A stretch of DNA of 64,000 nucleotides from Alteromonas hispanica (GTDB taxonomy: Bacteria > Pseudomonadota > Gammaproteobacteria > Enterobacterales > Alteromonadaceae), in the NCBI RefSeq assembly GCF_010500915.1, contig NZ_JAAAWP010000001.1, positions 186,001 to 250,000 on the forward strand, in the 5' to 3' direction. How positions within the stretch are numbered: position 1 is the stretch's first letter; each line of letters begins with the position of its first letter. The position numbers and the translations under genes were made by a program. Of the stretch, positions 26,612 through 35,816 are shown piece by piece. Under the pieces are notes generated by a model that was not told where the DNA came from, did no database searches, and saw nothing but the letters and a program-made list of their open reading frames with translations.

Positions 26612-28252
26612 GTGAAATACACTGACAAAAAAGTATTGATCGTTGAGGATCAACGACCGTTTCTGCTTATGCTCAAGGGGCTATTGCAGTCGATGGGCGC
26701 TAGCGACATTGTCACTAAATCTAGCGCAGAACACGCTATATCGGCGGCAAAAAAAACAAAATTTGATATTATTGTGTGTGATCTGCATTTAGGAGCAGAG
26801 AACAAAAATGGTTATGAATTGGTCGAGGAACTTCGCGTTAAACGATTGATCAAAGCCACATCCGTTTTTGTCTTAATTAGCGCAGACAGTAGCCGCTCTA
26901 TGGTGTTGGGCTCAATTGAGCGACGCCCAGACGACTTTCTTGTTAAACCCTTTTCACAGGTTCAGCTAAAAAGTCGTATAGGCAGAGCGTGGCAAAGAAG
27001 ACAGTTTTTGCAGTCTGCTTACGAGTTAATCGATCAGAACAAACTTGTAGATGCGCTCGAGGTTTTGCACAACCTGTATGAGAAACCCTCTCACTACAAA
27101 GGGCATTGTCAGCAGCTTCTGGTAGACGTATTCCTGCGTACGGGTGACTACAAAAAAGCATTAGCGATTTTGTCGCCATTTATAAACGGCAAGCCTGTAG
27201 TCTGGGCTCAAGTTGCCTTAGGTAATACTTATATTCAGTGTCAGGAATATGAAAAAGCAATTTCAGTGGCTCGAAAAATACTAAAGAAAAATAGATTCAG
27301 TGCAGACGCAAACGATATCTTGGCGCTGGCAAACCAAGGCTTAAAAAACCAAGAAACCGCACTGGATGCTATTAAAGAGGCTATCAAACTATCCCCCTTT
27401 TCTCTGTCTCGTCACCTTACCGCTTGTGAAATAGCGCAACAAAATGCTGACTACATAACGGCTTCTCAATCGTCTCAGGCAATTTGGAATTTATCAAAAC
27501 GCACCGTCCATAAAAAAAGTTTGTATTGGTGTGCATTTATCCGTAGCTTGCTGGATGTTGCTGAAAATACCAATGAGAAGAAACAGCGAAATAAATATCA
27601 GCAAGAAGCCCTGCTCACATTACAGCGTGGTAAGTTTGATGAGCATTTGTTCAAAATGGACCGAAATTTTGACGTCGATATATTTAGTAATATCGTTAAT
27701 GCGCGAGTAAGCGCCATCGATGGAAAGTTGATAGACGCTAAAATGCACCTCGTGAATTCTCAGGTAGCGATTGAAGAAAAGTATGATGACCCTCCAACGG
27801 CGTATCTACCAGACAGTATCAACGTCATGTATTCACTTGGAGAGTTTGATGACGCCATAGCACTGTGTAAAGTCGTTGAACTGAGAAAAGATGAACTCGA
27901 TAAAAACAGTGCTTCAATGTTGGCTAAAGAGGCGGAAAAAGCAAAAAGTAATTTGGCAAACTATCAGCAATTTAACCGAGAAGGCATTGACCATTATCAA
28001 CAACATGTTTACGAGCGCGCAAAAGCTTCATTTGCATTAGCTCAAAACTATGCACCTGTTAATATTGGTGTTGCCCTTAATTTACTGCAATGCTTACTTC
28101 AGTTATATAAAAGTAAAGACCAAGCAGACGTTCAAATGGAGACAGAATGTAAGCGGCTTTACAAACTCCTTGATAATATTCCGTTGAAAAATGCCTACAG
28201 CGAAAAATACGCCAACCTTCGTGACGAACTTTCTGTTTATATTGGGCTTTAG
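26612..28252 (+). CDS. Response regulator with C-terminal TPR-like domain (paralogue 1)
   Basis: A 546-residue protein. The receiver domain (residues 1-125) has the acidic pair E12-D13, phosphoacceptor D57 (IIVCDLHLG), the conserved Ser/Thr (LISADS) and the switch lysine (DDFLVKPFSQ). From about 130 to the end it is all-helical with TPR-like repeats (YKKALAILSPFINGKPVVWAQVALGNTYIQCQEYEKAISVARKILKKN across two units) and a C-terminal segment ALNLLQCLLQLY. There is no DNA-binding domain, so output is likely by protein contact. It starts with GTG at 26612, preceded by GAGGGT. A paralogue of the same layout is at 45180-46778. No histidine kinase is adjacent. Confidence 0.9.
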   Translation: MKYTDKKVLIVEDQRPFLLMLKGLLQSMGASDIVTKSSAEHAISAAKKTKFDIIVCDLHLGAENKNGYELVEELRVKRLIKATSVFVLISADSSRSMVLGSIERRPDDFLVKPFSQVQLKSRIGRAWQRRQFLQSAYELIDQNKLVDALEVLHNLYEKPSHYKGHCQQLLVDVFLRTGDYKKALAILSPFINGKPVVWAQVALGNTYIQCQEYEKAISVARKILKKNRFSADANDILALANQGLKNQETALDAIKEAIKLSPFSLSRHLTACEIAQQNADYITASQSSQAIWNLSKRTVHKKSLYWCAFIRSLLDVAENTNEKKQRNKYQQEALLTLQRGKFDEHLFKMDRNFDVDIFSNIVNARVSAIDGKLIDAKMHLVNSQVAIEEKYDDPPTAYLPDSINVMYSLGEFDDAIALCKVVELRKDELDKNSASMLAKEAEKAKSNLANYQQFNREGIDHYQQHVYERAKASFALAQNYAPVNIGVALNLLQCLLQLYKSKDQADVQMETECKRLYKLLDNIPLKNAYSEKYANLRDELSVYIGL

Positions 28253-28282
28253 GGCGTTTACCTCCCTGCTGCTAGCGACTCG

Positions 28283-29125
28283 CTATTTCTGAAAATTGCT
28301 AACGATGGTAATGAACTCATCGATATTTTCTATTAGCGTTTCTTTTTGCTCAGCAGAGAGTGTTGTTGCAATTTCTGCTATAAGCGTGGCGGCCACTTGC
28401 ATATTATGTGCGCTGGCTCGCTGATATGATTCACTTCTATAATCATCTGGGTTTTGCATCAAATAGGTTAAATCTTTTACGAAATTGGGATTAGTCGACT
28501 TTGTGACGAAAAGCCGTCTTGCAGCATTTTGAATATTGCGTCGATATTCAAGCCACTCGTTTGATGTTGAAACAAATTGCGTGTTGTAAGTGGCGATAAT
28601 TTGAGTCTGTTCGTTGGTGAGATCGCCAATACGCTCTTCCACATTTTCAATCATACTTTCCATTCGTTTCTCCAGCCGCTCTTCCTGTGACTGTTGCAGA
28701 AATTCATCTCGTTCCTCTTCTTCTTCTTTGTTGTCTTTTTCTAGCGTGGCAAACAGAGAAACAATTTGCTGCTCTGTCAAATCAGTGGATAGTTCTGCCA
28801 ACTCAGGGCTTATTTCACTTCTCACCCTTTCCCAATGCCCTCGAATGTCATTCATGTGAGCGTAAACAGTTTCGTAGTTGAGCTGATCATTCTTAACTTG
28901 CTGTTTTAGCGTCGTTAGTTGTTTTCTATAGCGTTCCAATTCACTTTGTTTATGCCAACGAAGCCAGTTTGACAAATAGTCATCGAACCTTTCTTCCTGT
29001 TCGTCGTTCAGCTCAATATAGTCATCTAAATACCAATACACCCACCAATCAAGGTTGTTATAAGCAAGCTTTGAACTGCATGCAGTGAGAGATAAAAAAA
29101 GAAACAGGACAGTGACCAAGCGCAT
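28283..29125 (-). CDS. DUF6279-type lipoprotein
   Basis: A 280-residue lipoprotein with signal peptide MRLVTVLFLFLSLTAC, where C16 is the lipidation site, followed by SS, which predicts sorting to the outer membrane. The mature part begins with KLAYNNLDWWVYWYLDDYIELNDEQEE, the hallmark of DUF6279 (split here around the WW pair). It then continues as long charged helices, with a stretch of glutamates (EEEEERDEFLQQSQEER). It probably lies on the periplasmic side as a helical bundle or coiled coil. Function of the family is unknown. It converges on the receiver-TPR gene with a gap of 30 bp and is divergent from pfkA. Confidence 0.85.
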   Translation of the reverse strand: MRLVTVLFLFLSLTACSSKLAYNNLDWWVYWYLDDYIELNDEQEERFDDYLSNWLRWHKQSELERYRKQLTTLKQQVKNDQLNYETVYAHMNDIRGHWERVRSEISPELAELSTDLTEQQIVSLFATLEKDNKEEEEERDEFLQQSQEERLEKRMESMIENVEERIGDLTNEQTQIIATYNTQFVSTSNEWLEYRRNIQNAARRLFVTKSTNPNFVKDLTYLMQNPDDYRSESYQRASAHNMQVAATLIAEIATTLSAEQKETLIENIDEFITIVSNFQK

Positions 29126-29218
29126 CGTTAGAACCCTTTACAATGAAAATACAGCAGAACTTATTCTTTATAGACAGCAATTATGAAAAAAGTGCAGTTT
29201 AATAATACTTTACCTTCC

Positions 29219-29230
29219 ATCATGCATGAT
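29219..29230. promoter_or_regulatory. Perfect 12-bp palindrome upstream of pfkA
   Basis: ATCATGCATGAT, centred about 54 bp before the pfkA start. The segment ATGCATGATCTAC that includes its right side also occurs in the sdaA upstream dyad (16050-16062). A possible operator. Confidence 0.4.
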
Positions 29231-29277
29231 CTACTTTGCATAATATAAGAACGCCATAAACACAGAAGGATTATATT

Positions 29278-30276
29278 GTGTCAAAACGTGTCGCAGTTTT
29301 AACCTCCGGTGGCGACGCCCCCGGTATGAATGCATGTATACGCGCTATTGTTATTGCGTGTCAAAAATCAGGCTACGAACCCATTGGCTATCTCCACGGA
29401 TATAACGGGCTGTTAAATCAAGAGTTTGTCTCACTTTCCTTAGACTCGACACATAATTTAATACAGCAAGGAGGCACGATACTTCATAGCGCTCGTTGCA
29501 AAGAATTTACTGAGGAAGCTGGCGTTAAGAAAGCAGCGGCGAATTTAGTTGAGGCAGGAATAGACGCATTATTGGTTATCGGCGGTGATGGTTCATTTAA
29601 AGGCGCAACCTATTTAAGTGACTACTTTCACGGACAAATCATTGGTATCCCGGGCACGATAGACAATGATATAGCGGGAACCGATGCCACTATCGGGTAT
29701 TACACCGCCATCGACACCGCAATGAGTTCTATTGATAAGGTTCGTGACACAGCCGATGCTTTTGAACGAATTTTTTTAGTTGAAGTGATGGGCAGACATG
29801 CGGGATTTCTTGCGTTAAATGCTGCGCTTTCCTCTGCAGCAGATTATGTAATTTTACCTGAACATTTTGAATCTACCGACGCCGAATTAAAAAATATTAT
29901 CACGCAAATTCATGCGCAAAGGCGTTTAAAAGGCTCTGTCAGTTTTATTGTCGTAGTAGCAGAAAATGTATGGCCAAAAGGACTTCCCGCGCTAACAGAA
30001 GCGTTAAATGAGGCAGGTATCACCGATGTCAGGCCACTTACTCTTGGTCACGTTCAGCGAGGCGGAGCACCGGTCAGTAGCGATAGGTTGCTGGCTACCA
30101 CATTAGGGGAATTTGCCGTCAGCCTTGTAGGAACCTCTAGCAATAATGTAATGGTTGGTGAGGTAAACAGCCATCCGGTCACGGTTCCGTTAGATAAAAC
30201 AAGTGATAGTAAGCCGCTAAATAGTGCACAGGTTGCGTTGATGAAGACAATAATGAACGAACGATATGATTGCTAG
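29278..30276 (+). CDS. pfkA: ATP-dependent 6-phosphofructokinase
   Basis: Phosphorylates fructose 6-phosphate to fructose 1,6-bisphosphate, the committed step of glycolysis. The ATP site (LTSGGDAPGMNACIRA) with a Gly-rich loop, the GGDGSFKGA motif, the catalytic loop PGTIDNDIAGTDATIGYYTA with the proton-accepting Asp, and the substrate motif EVMGRHAGFLA are intact. Gly after GGDG and the ATP-type residues argue for an ATP rather than pyrophosphate enzyme. Its 332 residues exceed E. coli PfkA by 12. The start is GTG at 29278 with AGAAGGA upstream. It stands alone. A perfect palindrome lies just upstream and a long inverted repeat downstream. Confidence 0.93.
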   Translation: MSKRVAVLTSGGDAPGMNACIRAIVIACQKSGYEPIGYLHGYNGLLNQEFVSLSLDSTHNLIQQGGTILHSARCKEFTEEAGVKKAAANLVEAGIDALLVIGGDGSFKGATYLSDYFHGQIIGIPGTIDNDIAGTDATIGYYTAIDTAMSSIDKVRDTADAFERIFLVEVMGRHAGFLALNAALSSAADYVILPEHFESTDAELKNIITQIHAQRRLKGSVSFIVVVAENVWPKGLPALTEALNEAGITDVRPLTLGHVQRGGAPVSSDRLLATTLGEFAVSLVGTSSNNVMVGEVNSHPVTVPLDKTSDSKPLNSAQVALMKTIMNERYDC

Positions 30277-30375
30277 TAAACGGCCCAAAAAGAAAAATAG
30301 CAGGGAAAAATAGCGGAAAATAGATGCGGCAACCCCCTAATAACGAAGGGCGTCTATTGTGCCGCATATGATGAG

Positions 30376-30419
30376 GCACTTTGATCATTTCTATTAAAAA
30401 CTCGACGTGATCAAAGTGC
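30376..30419. repeat. 12-bp perfect inverted repeat between pfkA and the LytTR gene
   Basis: GCACTTTGATCA (30376-30387) and TGATCAAAGTGC (30408-30419) are separated by 20 nt. It lies 100 bp past pfkA and 48 bp past the convergent LytTR gene. No U-run follows on either strand. It could be a bidirectional terminator-like hairpin, an RNA-stabilising end, or a remnant of a small mobile repeat. Confidence 0.75.
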
Positions 30420-30466
30420 TGGATTACAACACTGAATAACTACACTGAATTAAAACAGCTGCCTTT

Positions 30467-31294
30467 TTACATTTTCATCGCTGCTTTTACTTTATCTCTA
30501 TGGCTGCGACTTACTTTAAGCTCTGTATCGTTCTGTAAGATTAAGTGGTATTCACCGCTTATATGGCTTACGAGCTTCTTCACATATCGAATGTTTGCTA
30601 TGGCTGAACGATGCACTCGCACAAAAAACTGTGGGTTAAGCTCTTGCTCTAGTTCCTTCATCGTTTTTCGCATTATATGCATGCCATCTAGAGCATGAAC
30701 GCACATGTAGTCGCCTGCCGCATCAATCCATTGAATATCTTGAACGTTAACACGGGTAACTTCAGACCCATCTTTTATGGCTAGAACATCCGGATAGGGA
30801 TTTGTCTCAACAGGCTCACCATTTGCAAGCTTTCGCAATATTTCCTCACAATCGTCACCGGTGAGTTCTGCAACCAGGCTTACCAGTTTTTGCGATTGCT
30901 CATCTTGGTGAGCGGTTGAGGTATAGTCACGCACCTTATCAAGCGCCGCTGCTAATCTTTCATCGTCGGCAGGCTTTAATAGATAATCTAACGCGTGAAC
31001 GTCAAACGCTTTAATAGCATAACTGTCGTAGGCAGTAACGAAAACAATCATTGGAATAGGTTGCTTCAACTCTCGAAGTTTATGAATAACCTGAAATCCG
31101 TTTAGACCCGGCATTTGGATATCTAGAAACACCAAATCTGGACGGTGTTGCGAAATACTACTCACCGCTTCAAGGCCATTCTGGCATTCTGCCACTACCT
31201 GTACATCTTTGTGTCGCTCTAGCCTAGCTCGAAGTCCCCTGCGAGCTAGAGGCTCATCATCCACTACTATGGTTTTAATCATTTGGTTGGTCAT
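30467..31294 (-). CDS. LytTR-family response regulator
   Basis: A 275-residue regulator. The receiver domain has the acidic pair in VVDDEP, phosphoacceptor D58 (LVFLDIQMPG) and the switch lysine (DYLLKPADDERL). The C-terminal LytTR DNA-binding domain includes VQDIQWIDAAGDYMCVHA, MRKTMKELEQEL and FVRVHRSAIANI, the usual beta-rich family signature. The start ATG at 31294 has AAGGA upstream. It is separated by one base from the sensor kinase stop, so the two are co-translated as a two-component system. LytTR pairs in gammaproteobacteria (e.g. the BtsSR/YpdAB type) often sense carbon sources, but the signal here is unknown. Confidence 0.93.
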   Translation of the reverse strand: MTNQMIKTIVVDDEPLARRGLRARLERHKDVQVVAECQNGLEAVSSISQHRPDLVFLDIQMPGLNGFQVIHKLRELKQPIPMIVFVTAYDSYAIKAFDVHALDYLLKPADDERLAAALDKVRDYTSTAHQDEQSQKLVSLVAELTGDDCEEILRKLANGEPVETNPYPDVLAIKDGSEVTRVNVQDIQWIDAAGDYMCVHALDGMHIMRKTMKELEQELNPQFFVRVHRSAIANIRYVKKLVSHISGEYHLILQNDTELKVSRSHRDKVKAAMKM

Positions 31295-31295
31295 T

Positions 31296-32369
31296 TCATA
31301 CGTCCTTTACTTCGTAGGGAATACGAATTCTAACTCTAACCCCTGAGGGCTGGTTATGCTCAATAGAAAATGCAAAGTTGCGTTGGTAAAGCGATTGAAG
31401 GCGCTCTTTTATATTAACAAGCCCCACCCCATTTTTTCTGCTGAGCTGGCCTTCTTTAATGTCGGCTCCTGGGCCATTATCCGCCACATCCATTAACAAA
31501 TCGTTGCCAAATGTGCGCGCGGTGATGGCTATTTGACCGCCGTTTTCCATTTTTGAGATGGCGTGCTTAATAGCGTTTTCAATAATGGGCTGTAAAATCA
31601 TACTTGGTACCAGCGCCGACTCGCATTTGCTATCAATGTCCCACACAACTTCTAACCGATCATCAAATCTCACTTTCTCTATCTCAAGATAAAGACGGAG
31701 GGCCTTAATTTCTTGTCCAAGGGGGACACGTTTAATAGGATCATTATCAAGAGAATAGCGTAAGAAGTTGCTCAATTTAGAGACCATTGCTTCTGCGGTA
31801 TCATTTTCTTTCAATAGTATCAGCGTAGATATCGCGTTTAACGTATTGAAAAGAAAGTGAGGATTTAATTGGTAGCGCAGCATTTTTATATGCGCTTGGT
31901 GCGCCATAGTGCTTGCTTTAAGGGCATTCTGCTTTTCTTTCTGCAGCATCTGAAAGTTTTTAATGCCAAAATAAACGCCGCTCCAGCATCCCACCATAAT
32001 TAGGGAATTAATTGTGTTGGTAAAATACATGTACCATTCGTCTGGTCGGTAACCGTGCTTATATATTTCCCAGTAGTTAATATTTTTTACTACCGCCCAT
32101 ACTAGCGCGACAACGTAGCATGACGCGACCACTATGAGGATCATATTCAACACAGAACGTTTACGAGCCCAGCGATAAACGTAGCGCAGCGGTATCGTCA
32201 GTAACCAACCTGCATAGGCATTTAACATGATGATGAAAACCCATATCGGCCTTACATCATGCAGAAATGACCCTATATAGTAAATGAGAGCAAAACCAGC
32301 CCAGCCTGCGCTGTGCAAAGTCCAGAATAAACGCTCATTACTTTCTATTACACGCTGAAAGCGACTCAA
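31296..32369 (-). CDS. LytS-type membrane sensor histidine kinase
   Basis: A 357-residue kinase with about four N-terminal membrane helices (up to residue 135), a short linker coiled coil, and the His_kinase domain with phosphoacceptor motif LRYQLNPHFLFNTLNAIS. A HATPase follows with the N box (PIIENAIKHAI) and a glycine box (VADNGPGAD, GVGLVNIKERLQSLY). The membrane region does not look like the 5TM-LYT domain of LytS itself, so the stimulus is not predictable. It forms an operon with the LytTR regulator. Signal input is probably through the membrane helices. Confidence 0.92.
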   Translation of the reverse strand: MSRFQRVIESNERLFWTLHSAGWAGFALIYYIGSFLHDVRPIWVFIIMLNAYAGWLLTIPLRYVYRWARKRSVLNMILIVVASCYVVALVWAVVKNINYWEIYKHGYRPDEWYMYFTNTINSLIMVGCWSGVYFGIKNFQMLQKEKQNALKASTMAHQAHIKMLRYQLNPHFLFNTLNAISTLILLKENDTAEAMVSKLSNFLRYSLDNDPIKRVPLGQEIKALRLYLEIEKVRFDDRLEVVWDIDSKCESALVPSMILQPIIENAIKHAISKMENGGQIAITARTFGNDLLMDVADNGPGADIKEGQLSRKNGVGLVNIKERLQSLYQRNFAFSIEHNQPSGVRVRIRIPYEVKDV

Positions 32370-32505
32370 ACTAACACCAACTTATATTCACCAATGTTTT
32401 AGCTTAAACCCAAATTATACGCTTGGAATTAAACGACCCAAGCGTCTTGGTCGTGTTGGTAGTGCGTCTGGTCGCAGAGGTAATCTTTAAATATCACAAC
32501 CTGTA

Positions 32506-32967
32506 TTAGTAACTAATATTCATGCGCTTGAGCCAATGTACCCACCACCATGCTGGGCCCACCAGAAGAAAGCGAAGATCTTCGAGAAACGAAGGCTTTT
32601 TTCCTTCAATTTTATGGCCAACAAACTGCAAAATCCACATGGCCACAAATAATACAAGACTAAATTTCCATACAGATATATTGAAATAAACCAACAAGTT
32701 GACGACGCCAAAACAAACAATAGTCAACAGGGTCATAGCTGCGCCTATCGGACCAGAGAGTAGAAAATAATAATACAATATCGGAATGGCGATAATGTGG
32801 GCCCAAGTGATATTGAAGTGAGAAATGAATTCGGGAGTTGGGATACTCCACAATAGTCCAAGGGTAACCAAATAGATACTGGGTACCGCTATGGCGTGAA
32901 TAAGCACATTAACTTTATTTTGGTGACTTTCACCGTACTGTAAAAGTAGCCTTTCAATACTTCTCAT
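32506..32967 (-). CDS. DUF962 / Mpo1-like integral membrane protein
   Basis: A 153-residue membrane protein with four predicted helices. The family hallmark is the C-terminal motif QFVGHKIEGKKPSFLEDLRFLLVGPAWW, split around the GH pair. A histidine in helix 1 (VLIHAIAVP) is also conserved. Yeast Mpo1, of the same family, is an iron-dependent dioxygenase of 2-hydroxy fatty acids, which suggests alpha-oxidation of lipids or a related step, but that is a family-level inference. It stands as a single-gene unit. Histidines for metal binding appear intact. Confidence 0.85.
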   Translation of the reverse strand: MRSIERLLLQYGESHQNKVNVLIHAIAVPSIYLVTLGLLWSIPTPEFISHFNITWAHIIAIPILYYYFLLSGPIGAAMTLLTIVCFGVVNLLVYFNISVWKFSLVLFVAMWILQFVGHKIEGKKPSFLEDLRFLLVGPAWWWVHWLKRMNISY

Positions 32968-33028
32968 TTGCCGTTACCTCTTATTATTTATTAGCAAAAA
33001 ACTATATATCTAAACTTCAACCTACAAG

Positions 33029-33703
33029 CTAAGATATCAGAGTATGCCGCGCGAGTAACTCTCCTATCATTGCATCGTCTGTCGAGAACTTCATTCCGTA
33101 ATAAACCACTTTGTTGTCTAATTTATGGTTTTTTATGACCGCCTTTATTTCAACAGGTTTGCCATCGAGCATATAAATTAACGTCACCTCGGTACCATCA
33201 ATTAAAACCGGATAATTAGGCTTTATTTGAAGCCCTACTTTACAACCTTGTTTTGATAGGTCTACGATGATGCCTTGAGCGTTCTCTTTACACTCATAAA
33301 CGTCAGATTTGATATCAATCGCCACACCGGGTTGAGAACGTTGTGACGCTCGAAGACCAATGCGTTCAACGCGCATTGGGAAACTAGTAATTAATATACC
33401 CGAAGGGTTGGCTAAAAGTTTTAAAACTTTAACACGATAGGCAATAACCTGCCCTGTATTGCCTTCAACAATGGAGCGTACAACAATGGTGTTATCTATG
33501 GTTAACGCGTCTCTTATGGTAATCCATTTTGACGATGTTGGAATGTAGAACATCATACAATCATTGGCTCTCATTCCCATAAATTCGGTTTTTACCCTTT
33601 TTGAAGCCGCGGGCATAGTTATTTCCAAATCTACAATCCCACCTGGCCTCAACGCTTCTAGCGCCTCAATATCTTCTTGGCTGATTCTATTCTCTTTAAT
33701 CAT
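33029..33703 (-). CDS. PilZ-domain cyclic-di-GMP receptor (YcgR-like)
   Basis: A 224-residue two-domain protein. The N-terminal about 110 residues look like the PilZN/YcgR-N beta-barrel (MPAASKRVKTEFMGM). The C-terminal PilZ domain has the c-di-GMP motifs: the RxxxR-type arginine patch at RIGLRASQRSQ and the DxSxxG motif at DLSKQGCKVGL. No membrane helix, so it is cytoplasmic. By analogy with YcgR it may act as a brake on flagella or tune secretion. No flagellar or diguanylate cyclase gene is nearby. Confidence 0.85.
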   Translation of the reverse strand: MIKENRISQEDIEALEALRPGGIVDLEITMPAASKRVKTEFMGMRANDCMMFYIPTSSKWITIRDALTIDNTIVVRSIVEGNTGQVIAYRVKVLKLLANPSGILITSFPMRVERIGLRASQRSQPGVAIDIKSDVYECKENAQGIIVDLSKQGCKVGLQIKPNYPVLIDGTEVTLIYMLDGKPVEIKAVIKNHKLDNKVVYYGMKFSTDDAMIGELLARHTLIS

Positions 33704-33903
33704 ACGTACGCTTTTCTAAGTAGCCCTATCATATTTACATTAACCCAATTTTTTCGTTTACAGCCAATCAATGTTGCCCTAAAAAGGTGTAACGTTGAGA
33801 TCTAGTACGTCTTGCCAACGCCCTATTTGCAAGATAAACGACACCATTGTTGTCTTAGTTATAGTACACTTGAGCGCAACTATGTGAATAAATTGAGAAT
33901 TTT

Positions 33904-35721
33904 ATGCCGAACGATATACTAAAGTACACTCTTTGCCTTTCTCAATGGCAAGCTCACCAATTCAAAGTGAGTTTGAACGTGCCCGCGCATCATTCAGAAA
34001 CGCTTACGCTGTCTTTGCCAAGTTGGATACCAGGAAGCTATATGGTGCGTGACTTTGCAAAAAATATTGTTTCGCTATCGGCACAAGAAGCAACCAGCGC
34101 ATCACCACTCACTATAGAAAAAGTGGACAAGCAAACATGGACATTACACACTAACGGAAAGCCTTGCTCAATAGACTATACGATTTATGCAAATGATCTT
34201 TCAATACGCTCTGCTTTTATCAATCATGAGTACGCTTTTATCAATGGTACCAGTGCGTTTCTAGAAGTTGAGGGCTTTGTAAATACCGAACATCAACTCG
34301 ACGTATCCTTACCCATCGCTGACGAATCCATTTCTCAATGGCGTGCTTACACATCAATGGAAGCGAGAGCATCGTCTGCGTTAGAAAGTGGCGGTAGCGA
34401 GCGTAAATGGAGCTATCAAGCACCTTGTTACGCAGATTTTATCGACCACCCTATTTTTATAGGCATAGCAGATACTCATGAGTTTGAGATAAATGGAGTA
34501 AACTTTACGCTGCTGTTTTCTGGTAACAACAATATTGATTACCCAAGGATTGCAAAGGATCTTGCCCCAATCTGCCAACACCACTTAGATCTATTCGGCC
34601 AGCCCTACCCGGTCAAAAATTATCTGTTTATGACACTGCTTGCAGACAATGGGTTTGGTGGTTTAGAGCATAAGCACTCAACAGCCCTTCTTTACCCTAG
34701 GTTCGATTTACCTTTAGTAGGTGATAGCGCTGAAATGACTGAGAGTTATATTACCTTTTTGAGTCTATGCAGCCATGAATTTTTTCATACTTGGCACGTA
34801 AAGCGAATCAAGCCTGATGTAATGGTAAATCCGAATTTAGCTCAAGAAAATTATACGAACCAATTATGGATATATGAGGGCTTTACCAGTTTTTACGACG
34901 ACGTAACGCTTGCCCGGGTAGGCACTGTGCCGGCGCAGAAATATCTCGATATCGTAGCGCAGAACGTGAGTCGACTTCTACAAAATGCTGGCAGGCACAA
35001 GCAGAGCGCAGCAGAAAGTAGCTTTGACGCTTGGACTAAGTTTTACAAACAGGATGCTAGTGCAACAAATAATATTGTTAGTTATTACACGAAAGGCGGC
35101 ATTATTGCGTTTGGTCTAGACTTGATATTGCGGGAACGCTCTAACAACACCGTGTGTTTGGACGACCTAATGCGACTTTTATGGGAGCATTACGGCAAGG
35201 ATGAAACCGGCACGCCCGATAATGTAATCCATCACCTTTGCCTCAATTACCTCAATATTGACGTAAGTGATTATTTAAATAACGTTGTTTATCATACAAA
35301 TGATGTTGAACTAGATAAATTGATTGCGGCTATAGGTGTTTCGCTACACACTCGGGCAAAAGTATCCCAAGACGATAAAGGTGGTTTAACCGCTCTGACA
35401 CCAATAAAACGTCAATTTGGTGCAACGCTAAAACCTGCTTCATTGGGCTTAACCGTTGTACAAGTATTCGAAGGGTTAGCCGCAATGAAGGCCGGTATTC
35501 TGCTCAATGACACCGTCATTGCAATAGACGGACATGTGGTCAATCAGAGTAAGCTTCAACGGCTTTTAGATACCAGTGAAAATGCCAGTGTAACTGTAGC
35601 TGTAATAAGAGACGGAAAACTTATTCATCTTGACTTACCGCTAATGGACGCACGAGAAGACATGGCGTTTTTCAATATTAATGACGCTGATAAATTTGAG
35701 AAGTGGTTAGGCAGGGCTTAG
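33904..35721 (+). CDS. M61 family metallopeptidase with PDZ domain
   Basis: A 605-residue glycyl aminopeptidase-like metalloenzyme. The N-terminal region is beta-rich (PSWIPGSYMVRDFAKNI is a family signature). The zinc motif is H291-E292-x2-H295 in SHEFFHTWHVK, and the downstream glutamate ligand is in QLWIYEGFTSFYDD. A C-terminal PDZ-like domain (about 500-590) contains LGLTVVQVFEGLAAMKAGIL. No obvious signal peptide, so it is probably cytoplasmic. The protein is complete and active residues are intact. It converges on the M23 peptidase gene, across a small tandem repeat and hairpin. Confidence 0.92.
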   Translation: MPNDILKYTLCLSQWQAHQFKVSLNVPAHHSETLTLSLPSWIPGSYMVRDFAKNIVSLSAQEATSASPLTIEKVDKQTWTLHTNGKPCSIDYTIYANDLSIRSAFINHEYAFINGTSAFLEVEGFVNTEHQLDVSLPIADESISQWRAYTSMEARASSALESGGSERKWSYQAPCYADFIDHPIFIGIADTHEFEINGVNFTLLFSGNNNIDYPRIAKDLAPICQHHLDLFGQPYPVKNYLFMTLLADNGFGGLEHKHSTALLYPRFDLPLVGDSAEMTESYITFLSLCSHEFFHTWHVKRIKPDVMVNPNLAQENYTNQLWIYEGFTSFYDDVTLARVGTVPAQKYLDIVAQNVSRLLQNAGRHKQSAAESSFDAWTKFYKQDASATNNIVSYYTKGGIIAFGLDLILRERSNNTVCLDDLMRLLWEHYGKDETGTPDNVIHHLCLNYLNIDVSDYLNNVVYHTNDVELDKLIAAIGVSLHTRAKVSQDDKGGLTALTPIKRQFGATLKPASLGLTVVQVFEGLAAMKAGILLNDTVIAIDGHVVNQSKLQRLLDTSENASVTVAVIRDGKLIHLDLPLMDAREDMAFFNINDADKFEKWLGRA

Positions 35722-35730
35722 CAGCGCTTG

Positions 35731-35770
35731 CAATGTTTAACTGTGTTTAACTGTGTTTAAATGTGTTTAG
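35731..35770. repeat. 10-bp tandem repeat after the M61 gene
   Basis: Four 10-bp units with core TGTTTAA: 35731, 35741, 35751 (identical to 35741) and 35761 (ends TAG). Total 40 bp in the intergenic gap. Confidence 0.85.
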
Positions 35771-35777
35771 CCTTGTT

Positions 35778-35803
35778 TTGCGCCTTTTATGCGAAAGGCG
35801 CAA
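35778..35803. terminator. Hairpin between convergent M61 and M23 genes
   Basis: Perfect 10-bp stem TTGCGCCTTT / AAAGGCGCAA with a 6-nt loop. U-rich tails are short on both sides, so it is a probable bidirectional terminator of moderate quality. Confidence 0.6.
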
Positions 35804-35816
35804 TTGCACTGAACGG

